This document shows, one piece after another, positions 1-5,433 of a DNA stretch of 6,098 nt (position 1 is its first letter; every line of letters starts with the position of its first letter). Origin of the DNA: Elusimicrobiota bacterium (GTDB taxonomy: Bacteria > Elusimicrobiota > Elusimicrobia > UBA1565 > UBA9628). The position numbers were made by a program, and so were the translations under genes. Where the stretch lies: the NCBI GenBank assembly GCA_016194625.1, contig JACQBB010000370.1:1-6098 (forward strand). The letters are read 5' to 3'. The notes under the pieces are model-generated. The model was given only the letters and a program-made list of their open reading frames with translations. It did not search any database and was not told the DNA's origin.

Positions 1-631
1 CGCCGAGGGGCGCGCCGCGCTGTGGCGCGGCGACGCGGAAGCCGCGGTGAAGGCGCTCGCGCGCGCGGCGCGCGGACACCGGCGCCCGGCGCTGGCGCGC
101 GCGTACCTGAGCCTGGCGCGGCGCCGCGACGAGGACTTCGACGGCGCCCAGACGGAGGCCGACGCGGCCGTCGACCTGGACGCGTCGTGCCTGGAGGCGC
201 ACGCGGCGCGCGCCGCGGCGCTGCTGTCGCGCAAGCATCTCGCCGACGCCTGCCTGGCCTACCGCCAGGTCACCAAGACCGCCCCGCACGACCGCGACGG
301 CCACGCGCTGCGGCTGCTGATGGTGGCGCTGTTCGCCGAGACCATCGCCGCGGCGACCGAGGACGCCGACGGCGTTCGCCTGGATTTTAAACTCACGCCC
401 GCGACGCGCTGCGCGATCCGCACGCTGGACGGGCGCGCGCGGCAGGCGCTCGACGAGACCGCGCGCGCCGACAACTCCACGGTCGTCGAGATCGCGCTGG
501 GCGCGGCGTACTACTTCGCCGACTTCGCGGCGTCGCGCGCCGAATGGGGCCGCGCCGCGGCCGCCTTCCCCGAGGACGGCGGCAACGCCGCCATCCGCGA
601 GTCGCTGCTGACGATGTCGAAGGAGGCCTGA
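1..631 (+). CDS. TPR-like helical repeat protein, 3' part (5' end outside window)
   Basis: This frame is open from base 2 to a TGA at 629-631 (209 residues visible), and base 1 belongs to the preceding codon. No start is needed inside the window; the GTG at 47 lies in the middle of a repeat and has no ribosome site, so the gene almost certainly begins upstream. Residues 5 to about 110 are Ala-rich amphipathic helices with TPR spacing, for example L-W-R-G-D-A-E-A-A at 7-15 and L-E-A-H-A-A-R-A-A-A-L-L near 65-76, followed by a helix ending T-K-T-A-P. TPR proteins are scaffolds with no enzymatic role. The last 90 residues are still largely helical but I do not recognise them. The stop overlaps the ATG of the next gene by one base, so the two were probably cotranscribed and translationally coupled. 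A short AT-rich spot (384-391, codons GAT TTT AAA) stands out from the otherwise extreme GC3 usage. The TPR assignment is by pattern only and the specific role is unknown. Confidence 0.75.
   Translation, partial: AEGRAALWRGDAEAAVKALARAARGHRRPALARAYLSLARRRDEDFDGAQTEADAAVDLDASCLEAHAARAAALLSRKHLADACLAYRQVTKTAPHDRDGHALRLLMVALFAETIAAATEDADGVRLDFKLTPATRCAIRTLDGRARQALDETARADNSTVVEIALGAAYYFADFAASRAEWGRAAAAFPEDGGNAAIRESLLTMSKEA
620..626 (+). promoter_or_regulatory. Shine-Dalgarno site for the VOC gene
   Basis: AAGGAGG lies inside the last codons of the upstream TPR gene, 4 nt before the ATG at 631. Together with the TGATG stop/start overlap it fixes the VOC start and suggests translational coupling. 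Confidence 0.8.
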
Positions 632-1062
632 TGGAGCCGCGCGTCTCGCTGATCACGCTGGGCGTGAAGGACCTGGAGCGCTCCCTGCGCTTCTATCGCG
701 ACGGCCTGGGCCTGCCGACGACCTAGACGGCCGACAAGGGCGTGGTCTTCTTCCGGACGAACGGCACGCGCCTGGCGCTGTACGGGTACGACGAGCTGGC
801 CAAGGACGCCGGACCGGCGTACGAGGGACAGCCGCGCGCGGGGTTCTCCGGGATCGCGCTGGCCTACAACTGCCGCGCGAAGGACGAGGTGACGGCGGTG
901 CTCGCCGCGGCCGAGAAGGCCGGAGGGCGCATCGTGAAGCCCGCGCAGGACGCGTTCTGGGGCGGCTTCAGCGGCTACTTCGCGGACCCCGACGGCCACC
1001 TGTGGGAGGTCGCCTGGGGCGCCTTCCCGTTCGAGGACGACGGCAGCCTGAAGATCCCTTAG
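631..1062 (+). pseudogene. VOC (glyoxalase/bleomycin-resistance fold) protein interrupted by an in-frame amber codon
   Basis: Reading straight through in one frame gives 143 codons before the terminal TAG (1060-1062), the usual size of a small single-domain VOC protein. Codon 32 (724-726) is TAG. Before it, residues 5-28 (S-L-I-T-L-G-V-K-D-L then R-S-L-R-F-Y-R-D-G-L-G) are the first beta strand and helix of the fold. After it, F-F-R-T-N-G-T-R-L-A-L-Y and the C-terminal G-Y-F-A-D-P-D-G-H-L-W-E-V (Glu126 in the usual metal-ligand position) continue the same domain without frameshift or further stops. The usual first-strand metal ligand is not His here (Thr9), as in some subfamilies of this fold. 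VOC proteins are metal-dependent isomerases, dioxygenases or resistance proteins; the substrate cannot be told. A restart at GTG 742 would give 106 residues lacking the first strand and helix, and its AAGGG (736-740) sits only 1 nt before the codon, too close for good initiation. Either this is a recent nonsense mutation or the base is a sequence error. Confidence 0.85.
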
Positions 1063-1063
1063 G

Positions 1064-2212
1064 TCAGCAGCCGATCGAGCGGGAGATCACGAGGCGCTGG
1101 ATCTCCGACGTGCCCTCGCCGATCTGCAGCAGGCGCTGGTCGCGGTAGAAGCGCTCCACGTCGAACTCCTTCATCAGGCCGTAGCCGCCGTGGATCTGCA
1201 CGGCCTCGTTGGCGACCCACTGCGCCACCTCGGAGCAGTAGAGCTTGGCCATCGCCGACTCGGTGCCGAAGGGCTGCTTGGTGTCGCGCAGCCAGCAGGC
1301 CCTATACAGGAAGGTGCGGGCGTGCTCGATCTTCATCGCCATGTCGGCGAGCTTGAAGCCGATCGCTTGGAAGCGCGACAGCGGCTTGCCGAACTGCTTG
1401 CGCTGGCGGGCGTAGGACAGCGCGGCCTCGTAGGCGCCCTGCGCGCAGCCCAGGCCCATCGCGGCGATGGACAGGCGGCCGGAGTCGAGCGTCTTGAGCA
1501 TCTGCTTGGAGCCGGCGCCGCGCTTGCCGAGCATCGCCGACGCGGGGGCCTTCACGTCGGAGAAATAGAGCTCCGCGGTGTTCGACGCGCGCCACATCAG
1601 CTTCTTGTGCATCGTCTTGGTCGTGAAGCCCTTGGCGCCCTTCTCGACGATGAAGCAGGTGAACTCCGGCGCCTCCGGCGTCCCGCCGCTGACGGCCTGC
1701 ACGATGATGCCGTCGGTGATGGAGGTGGAGCCGTTGGTGATGAAGATCTTCGCGCCGTTGATGGTCCAGGAGCCGTCCGGGTTCTCGACGGCCTTCGTGG
1801 TGGAGCCGCGCGAGTCGGAGCCGGCGCCGGGCTCGGTGAGGCCGAACGCGAACAGGCCCTCGCCGGCGGCCAGGCGCGGCAGGTGCTTCTTCTTCTGCTC
1901 GTCGGAGCCGAAGTAGAGGAGGGGCGCGATGCCCAGGCTGACGCCGGCGGCGATCGTGGCGGCGTGCGAGCCGTCCACGCGCGCGAGCTCCTCGACGGCG
2001 ATCACGTAGGAGGTGTAGTCGAGGCCCTGGCCGCCGTACTCCTCGGGGACGATGATGCCGAAGATGCCGAGCTCGCCCATCTCCCGGGTCAGCTCGAGGG
2101 ACCATTCCTCCTTCTCGTCCAGGTCGTGGGCCTTGGGCTTGATGCGCGTCTCGGCGAACTTGCGCACCGTGTCGCGGATGGTCTTCTGCTCGTCGGTCAG
2201 GTTGAAATCCAT
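1064..2212 (-). CDS. Acyl-CoA dehydrogenase (FAD-dependent, short/medium-chain type)
   Basis: This 382-residue protein has the normal length for a single-subunit acyl-CoA dehydrogenase. These flavoenzymes introduce the alpha-beta double bond into acyl-CoA (fatty acid or branched-chain amino acid catabolism) and pass electrons to electron-transfer flavoprotein in the cytosol. Domains run in order: helical N-domain (1-120), middle beta domain with F-G-L-T-E-P-G-A-G-S-D-S (123-134) and I-F-I-T-N-G (156-161), and C-terminal helical domain with R-K-Q-F-G-K-P-L (271-278), I-H-G-G-Y-G (340-345) and V-E-R-F-Y-R-D (352-358). Glu366 in I-G-E-G-T-S-E-I-Q aligns with the catalytic base of medium-chain and butyryl-CoA dehydrogenases (established for the family). 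The ATG at 2212 is supported by GGAGGA 7 nt upstream and a full-length N-terminus. No ETF or other beta-oxidation gene is adjacent, so substrate chain length is not decided. It is convergent with the broken VOC gene, with one base between the stops. Confidence 0.95.
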   Translation of the reverse strand: MDFNLTDEQKTIRDTVRKFAETRIKPKAHDLDEKEEWSLELTREMGELGIFGIIVPEEYGGQGLDYTSYVIAVEELARVDGSHAATIAAGVSLGIAPLLYFGSDEQKKKHLPRLAAGEGLFAFGLTEPGAGSDSRGSTTKAVENPDGSWTINGAKIFITNGSTSITDGIIVQAVSGGTPEAPEFTCFIVEKGAKGFTTKTMHKKLMWRASNTAELYFSDVKAPASAMLGKRGAGSKQMLKTLDSGRLSIAAMGLGCAQGAYEAALSYARQRKQFGKPLSRFQAIGFKLADMAMKIEHARTFLYRACWLRDTKQPFGTESAMAKLYCSEVAQWVANEAVQIHGGYGLMKEFDVERFYRDQRLLQIGEGTSEIQRLVISRSIGC

Positions 2213-2219
2213 GGGGGAG

Positions 2220-2225
2220 TCCTCC
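2220..2225 (-). promoter_or_regulatory. Shine-Dalgarno site for the acyl-CoA dehydrogenase
   Basis: On the minus strand this reads GGAGGA, with 7 nt to the ATG ending at 2212. It fixes the start and contrasts with the divergent plus-strand gene, which has no such site. Confidence 0.8.
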
Positions 2226-2232
2226 GGCGCCC

Positions 2233-2238
2233 ATTGTA
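2233..2238 (-). promoter_or_regulatory. -10 box of the acyl-CoA dehydrogenase promoter
   Basis: The minus strand reads TACAAT, one mismatch from the sigma70 -10 consensus. A start about 7 nt downstream (near 2226) would give a leader of roughly 14 nt that just includes the GGAGGA ribosome site. No convincing -35 hexamer is seen at 16-18 nt spacing (that stretch reads AATCCC). The place where a -35 would lie is immediately next to the -10 box of the divergent plus-strand promoter. Confidence 0.5.
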
Positions 2239-2260
2239 GCGAAATCCGGGCCGCGGGGAT

Positions 2261-2269
2261 TGCTAGAAT
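2261..2269 (+). promoter_or_regulatory. Extended -10 promoter of the membrane protein gene, predicted leaderless
   Basis: TGC-TAGAAT is an extended -10 element (TGN plus hexamer) ending 8 nt before the ATG at 2278. The transcript would therefore start at or within about 3 nt of the ATG. The intervening acgcgcgc holds no Shine-Dalgarno. No good -35 is present at 17 nt (GAAATC), which is tolerable for an extended -10 promoter. The element overlaps the TTG at 2260, which argues against that upstream start. Confidence 0.6.
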
Positions 2270-2277
2270 ACGCGCGC

Positions 2278-4095
2278 ATGAAGTCCCGCGCCGCGACCGC
2301 CGACCATCCCCACGAGAAGCCGCACCACCCGCACTGGCCTCTGGCGGCGCTCCTGTTCGCGTTCGTGTTCGCGCTGGGCATGGGCTCCGTGCACGACCCG
2401 GCCGCGTGGGTGCGCGTGAAGGCCGGCGCGAAGATCCTGGCCGACGGAGCCCTGCCGAAGACCGACCCGTTCTCGTACGGCTCCGCGGGCGCGTCCTGGA
2501 CGACCCACTCGTGGCTGAGCGACGCGCTGTTCGCCAAGCTGGACGCGCTGGGCGGACCGCGCCTGCTGGCCGCGGCCAAGAGCGCCGCGCTCGCCGGCGC
2601 CTTCGCGCTGCTGCTGCCCATCAACCACGGCTCGCCGATGGTCGCCGCGTCACTGCTCTCGGCCGGCGCCTGCGCGGCCTGGGCGGGGTTCGCCGAGACG
2701 CCGCTCGTCTTCGACCTGCTGTTCTTCTCGCTGTTCGTGCGCCTGCTGCGCCCGCGCCGCCGCTTCCAGGGGACCGACGCCGCGGCCGCGGCCGGCCTGA
2801 CCGCGCTGTGGTCGAACCTCCACGGCGCGAGCGCGCCGCTGGCGCTGTGGTTCGTGGGCTTGAAGACGCTCAAGACCACGATGCGCACCGCCGCGCGCGA
2901 GCGCGCCGGCTACTGGGCGATGCTGCTGGCCTGCGTGCTGACCTTCTCCTGGAACCCGCACGGCTGGCGCGTCCTGCTCGCCTGGTTCTCCGACGCCGCG
3001 TCCGGCGAGCAGCACTGGCGCACCGTCCTGTTCTCCCCCGCGGGCGTGTTCCTGGCCGCGGGCGCGGGCGCGTGCTGGTTCACGCTCCAGCAGGAGTTCG
3101 TGACCACGCTGATCGCGGCGACGGCGATCTCGCTGGCGCTGGTCCTGCCGGGCCTGCGCCCGCTCGGCGTTCTTGCGGCGTGCCCGGTGATCGCGCTGGC
3201 GCTGGGCCACGCGCTGAAGCCGCGCCAGGACACCTGGCCGCGCGTCCTGCGCTGGGCCGCGTTCTCGGCGGGCCTGCTCGCGATGTACCACGCCGCGGTG
3301 ACCGAGCGCCTGGCGCCGTCCGCCGGCTACGGCGCGCCCGCGCTGACCGGGACGGTCAACTTCCTGAACACCAGCGGCGTGCGCGGCCGCATGTTCAACG
3401 AGCCCGCGCTCGGCGCCGAGCTGATCGGACTGTCGGGACGGCCGGTGTTCATCGACCGCCGTCCGGGCCTGTACCCCGACAGCTTCCGCCGCGAGGCCGA
3501 GGACTGGCCGCACCTCTTCCCGGCGCTGGACGGCATCTACGGCTTCGACTACGCGGTGGTGGCCAACCGCCGCGCGCCGGCGCCCGCTCGCGTCCTCGAC
3601 GAGTCGCGCGGCTGGAGGCTGGCCTACGCCGACGACCGCGCCCTGGTGTACCTGAAGACCGACGGGGCCAACGCCTGGCTGGCGCCCCAGTCGTCGTTCA
3701 AGACGCTGACCCCGAACCGCCTGTGGCCGGACGCGCTCGACGCCGCGCTGGCGGTCCCGCGCCAGGCGCCGCGCGTCTTGGAGGAGCTGGACCGCTGGAC
3801 GGTCGCCTCGCCCGACTGCGCCCAGGCCTTGTTGTGGAAGGCGTACGCGCTGTCCCGGCTCAAGATGGGCGACAAGGCCGACCGCCTGCTGGCCGTGGCG
3901 GCCGAACGCCCGGGCCTGGCCTGGGACCCGGAGCTGCAGGCCGCGCAGGCCTTCGTCCTGGCCGAGCGGGGGCGCGCCGACGAGTCCCGCGTGATGTTCC
4001 GCCGGGCGGAGCGCTCCGCTCGCGCCCTGGGCGACGCCGCGCTGGCCGCCGCGATCGCGGAGCGCGCCCCGCGCCCCGTTCCCGCGGCCCGCTAG
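2278..4095 (+). CDS. Polytopic membrane protein, GT-C glycosyltransferase-like, with helical-repeat C-terminus
   Basis: This 605-residue protein has a His-rich cytosolic N-terminus (5 His in residues 10-19) and a first membrane helix at about 21-38. An extracytoplasmic loop follows with D40, W44, P60, D63-P-F-S and W74-T-T-H-S-W-L. About eight or nine further hydrophobic segments occur between about 95 and 345. W178-S-N-L-H-G-A and a later W-N-P-H-G resemble motifs of large envelope proteins with GT-C-type topology that are usually annotated as glycosyltransferase-like or hypothetical. A soluble region follows, with M-F-N-E-P (372-376) and V-F-I-D-R-R-P-G-L-Y (390-399) plus a mixed alpha/beta stretch. 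Residues from about 485 to 600 are helical and TPR-like. In true GT-C enzymes an Asp of the first loop is catalytic; D40 or D63 are candidates by inference only. A role in polyprenyl-linked sugar transfer is possible but unproven. ATG 2278 is chosen over TTG 2260 because the promoter -10 overlaps the latter. The gene stops at TAG, 2 bp before the next gene's -35 box. Confidence 0.8.
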   Translation: MKSRAATADHPHEKPHHPHWPLAALLFAFVFALGMGSVHDPAAWVRVKAGAKILADGALPKTDPFSYGSAGASWTTHSWLSDALFAKLDALGGPRLLAAAKSAALAGAFALLLPINHGSPMVAASLLSAGACAAWAGFAETPLVFDLLFFSLFVRLLRPRRRFQGTDAAAAAGLTALWSNLHGASAPLALWFVGLKTLKTTMRTAARERAGYWAMLLACVLTFSWNPHGWRVLLAWFSDAASGEQHWRTVLFSPAGVFLAAGAGACWFTLQQEFVTTLIAATAISLALVLPGLRPLGVLAACPVIALALGHALKPRQDTWPRVLRWAAFSAGLLAMYHAAVTERLAPSAGYGAPALTGTVNFLNTSGVRGRMFNEPALGAELIGLSGRPVFIDRRPGLYPDSFRREAEDWPHLFPALDGIYGFDYAVVANRRAPAPARVLDESRGWRLAYADDRALVYLKTDGANAWLAPQSSFKTLTPNRLWPDALDAALAVPRQAPRVLEELDRWTVASPDCAQALLWKAYALSRLKMGDKADRLLAVAAERPGLAWDPELQAAQAFVLAERGRADESRVMFRRAERSARALGDAALAAAIAERAPRPVPAAR

Positions 4096-4097
4096 CA

Positions 4098-4126
4098 TGG
4101 ACAAAACCCGTCCGTCCTGATATACT
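4098..4126 (+). promoter_or_regulatory. Sigma70-type promoter of the lipoprotein gene
   Basis: TGGACA (4098-4103), exactly 17 nt, then TATACT (4121-4126), with TG at 4118-4119 as an extended -10. Each hexamer is one base from consensus and the spacing is ideal. The expected start (about 4132-4134) leaves a leader of only 3-5 nt before the ATG at 4137 and no room for a Shine-Dalgarno. It begins 3 nt after the stop of the upstream membrane protein gene, so the lipoprotein has its own transcription unit. Confidence 0.8.
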
Positions 4127-4136
4127 CGGACCCGGC

Positions 4137-4850
4137 ATGAGAACGCGCCTGCTGACGCTCCTCGCGGTCGCCGCGGCCGTCGTCGCGGCCTGCAGCCCGC
4201 CCAAGTACGTCCGCTACAAGTCCGTGTCCGGGGACTGGGCGGCGTTCGTGCCCTGGGGCTGGAACGTGGTCGCGGACGCCGACGGCGACGCCTTCTCGCA
4301 GGCCAACTTCATCGGGCCGTTCGACCAGGATTTCTACCTGGGCGCCCCCAGCCTGAGCGTGCGCTGGTACAAGCGCTACCGCCCGCACACCCTGCGCAAC
4401 GGCCAGCTCGAGATGTACGCCGACGCCGACGACTTCATCAACCAGATGATCGACCAGGTGTACGGCAAGGACACCGACCTCTACGGCGCGGGCCGGCGCC
4501 AGGACGGCGGCCGCATCGTGGTCGCCCGGGCGGACATCCCCGAGATCGTCATGAAGGAGTCCCATCTGACGGCCAAGTACTTCGCGGTGCTCTCCCCGGC
4601 CCCGGCCGCGAAGGACAACCAGTGGGGCATCGAGAAGGACCCCAAGACCGGCAAGCGCTACAACGTCCGCTACCACGAGTACGCGGTCATCCCCATGCCC
4701 AGCGGCTTCTACGTGCTCTGCTACCCGGCGACCAAGCTGGGCCACGACAAGGGCATGCAGGCCTTCAACACTCTCGTCGAGACGTTCCATCCGTACTACG
4801 ACGGACCCGGCGGCGCGAAGTTCAAGCTCCCGCCCGCGCCCGCCCGCTGA
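4137..4850 (+). CDS. Putative lipoprotein, possibly PsbP/DUF1795-like fold
   Basis: This 237-residue protein starts with a basic, then hydrophobic signal peptide (1-18) ending in a lipobox V-A-A-C with Cys19 as the predicted lipidation site. Ser at +2 would by the E. coli rule favour the outer membrane, though the rule may not hold in this organism. The mature part opens with Y-K-S-V-S-G-D-W-A-A-F-V-P-W-G-W (27-42) and ends with G-F-Y-V-L-C-Y-P then F-N-T-L-V-E-T-F-H-P-Y (210-220). This opening and ending pattern (small aromatic-rich strands, a V-P-x-G-W turn, a final helix and strand ending in F) recalls PsbP, Mog1 and DUF1795 proteins, so the fold is a tentative guess. The function is unknown. 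A Pro-rich tail (residues 230-237) closes it. The ATG at 4137 is preceded by a strong promoter rather than a ribosome site. The upstream neighbour is a large membrane protein, but the independent promoter argues against obligate co-expression. Confidence 0.85.
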   Translation: MRTRLLTLLAVAAAVVAACSPPKYVRYKSVSGDWAAFVPWGWNVVADADGDAFSQANFIGPFDQDFYLGAPSLSVRWYKRYRPHTLRNGQLEMYADADDFINQMIDQVYGKDTDLYGAGRRQDGGRIVVARADIPEIVMKESHLTAKYFAVLSPAPAAKDNQWGIEKDPKTGKRYNVRYHEYAVIPMPSGFYVLCYPATKLGHDKGMQAFNTLVETFHPYYDGPGGAKFKLPPAPAR

Positions 4851-4855
4851 CCCCT

Positions 4856-4872
4856 GGCCCCGGGAAGGGGCC
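4856..4872 (+). terminator. GC-rich hairpin after the lipoprotein gene, weak terminator candidate
   Basis: A perfect 6-bp inverted repeat GGCCCC / GGGGCC flanks a 5-nt loop (GGGAA), starting 5 nt after the lipoprotein stop codon. An alternative 5-bp pairing (4851-4855 with 4866-4870) is also possible. It is not followed by a T tract, so it is not a canonical intrinsic terminator; it could slow or partly stop transcription or protect the mRNA 3' end. It overlaps the region where the next gene's -35 would be. Confidence 0.4.
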
Positions 4873-4874
4873 TC

Positions 4875-4883
4875 TGCTACACT
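4875..4883 (+). promoter_or_regulatory. Extended -10 promoter of the SRPBCC-rmuC unit, predicted leaderless
   Basis: TGC-TACACT ends 7 nt before the ATG at 4891, so transcription should begin at or next to the A of ATG. The spacer gacaccc has no Shine-Dalgarno. At 17 nt spacing the -35 position reads TGGCCC, a poor match. This is the same arrangement as at 2261-2269 and 4118-4126. Confidence 0.6.
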
Positions 4884-4890
4884 GACACCC

Positions 4891-5433
4891 ATGCCGGTCG
4901 CCGCTCCCCGCCGCCATCTGTTGAAGACTCGCGACATCCGCTTCGCCGTGAAGCTGCGCGCCGAGCCCGACGCCGTGTACCGTTCGCTGACCTCGGCGCG
5001 CGAGCTCACCCGCTGGTGGCTGCTCGGGGCGGAGACCGACGCGCGCAACGCCGGCCGCGTGCGCATGGTCTGGCCGCGCGTGAAGCGCTGCGACGGGACC
5101 CGCTGCTCGGGCCTGGGCGAGCGCGAGGGCGTGTTCGTGGACCTGGAGCCGGGCAAGAAGGTCGCCTGGATGTTCAAGCCCGCCCGCGGCGACCGCCGCG
5201 CCCCGCCGCTGGTCAGCGTGTTCATCGAGGGCCGCCGCGGCGGCTGCGAGGTGACGCTCCTGCATGCGGGCTTCAAGTCCGCCCCGTCCTACGACGAGCT
5301 GTACCAGGGCTACTCCCGCGCCTGGGAGGACGGCCTGGCCAAGCTCAAGCTGTACCTCGAGACCGGCCGTACCTGCAAGATGGAGTGCGTGGACCTGGAA
5401 GCCGCCCGCATCCTCACGAGGGCGCGCAAGTGA
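4891..5433 (+). CDS. SRPBCC (START-like, AHSA1 type) domain protein
   Basis: This 180-residue protein opens with I-R-F-A-V-K-L-R-A-E-P-D-A-V-Y-R-S-L-T-S (16-35) and R-E-L-T-R-W-W (37-43), the characteristic first strand and helices of AHSA1-like SRPBCC proteins. Strands follow with G-x-V-x-x-E-G-K-x-V-type turns (E-P-G-K-K-V-A-W-M-F). A long C-terminal helix (S-R-A-W-E-D-G-L-A-K-L-K-L-Y-L-E) closes the fold. The fold makes a hydrophobic ligand pocket; members bind lipids or small molecules, or act as Hsp90 co-chaperones, and the ligand here is not predictable. Two features depart from the plain domain. One is an insertion with Cys67 and Cys72 (C-x4-C); the other is a tail with Cys162 and Cys166 (C-x3-C) after the last helix. 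The start is supported by the leaderless promoter, with no ribosome site. The stop overlaps the next gene (rmuC) by GTGA, so the two are probably one operon. A link between their functions is not known to me. Confidence 0.85.
   Translation: MPVAAPRRHLLKTRDIRFAVKLRAEPDAVYRSLTSARELTRWWLLGAETDARNAGRVRMVWPRVKRCDGTRCSGLGEREGVFVDLEPGKKVAWMFKPARGDRRAPPLVSVFIEGRRGGCEVTLLHAGFKSAPSYDELYQGYSRAWEDGLAKLKLYLETGRTCKMECVDLEAARILTRARK
5418..5422 (+). promoter_or_regulatory. Ribosome binding site for rmuC
   Basis: GAGGG lies inside the end of the SRPBCC gene, 7 nt before the GTG at 5430. With the GTGA overlap it supports GTG as the rmuC start. Confidence 0.65.

Noticed and set aside
384..391. AT-rich spot in the TPR gene as a promoter
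   Set aside because: It reads as ordinary codons (Asp-Phe-Lys) inside a continuous frame, has no matching -35 or -10 pair, and no gene start follows it.
742..1062. Separate 106-residue gene starting at GTG 742
   Set aside because: It is the continuation of the VOC domain broken at 724-726. It lacks the first strand and helix of the fold and has no properly spaced ribosome site.
2260..2262. TTG as the start of the membrane protein
   Set aside because: It lies directly on the -10 element (2261-2269), so the transcript would begin after it. It adds only six residues with no family feature.
1302..2888. Long minus-strand open frame
   Set aside because: It is out of frame with the acyl-CoA dehydrogenase on the same strand and antisense to the membrane protein. 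Its translation is low-complexity Arg-rich with no recognisable domain.
724..4095. Possible reassignment of TAG as a sense codon in this genome
   Set aside because: TAG also ends the VOC gene (1060) and the long membrane protein gene (4093). Reading through 1060 would run far into antisense of the acyl-CoA dehydrogenase. Reading through 4093 does give a short extension ending at a TGA overlapping the next ATG (4137-4140), but that lies across a near-ideal promoter, so it looks like coincidence.
2650..4104. Minus-strand open frame of 484 codons opposite the membrane protein
   Set aside because: Composition is Arg/Gln/Gly/Ala-rich, typical of the antisense of GC-rich genes. It has no domain, promoter or ribosome site.
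2052..4850. Open frame of 932 codons on the plus strand
   Set aside because: Only its last 237 codons (from 4137) are real. The rest is an Arg/Ala/Pro-rich shadow of the acyl-CoA dehydrogenase 5' end and the membrane protein gene, produced by the lack of AT-rich stops.
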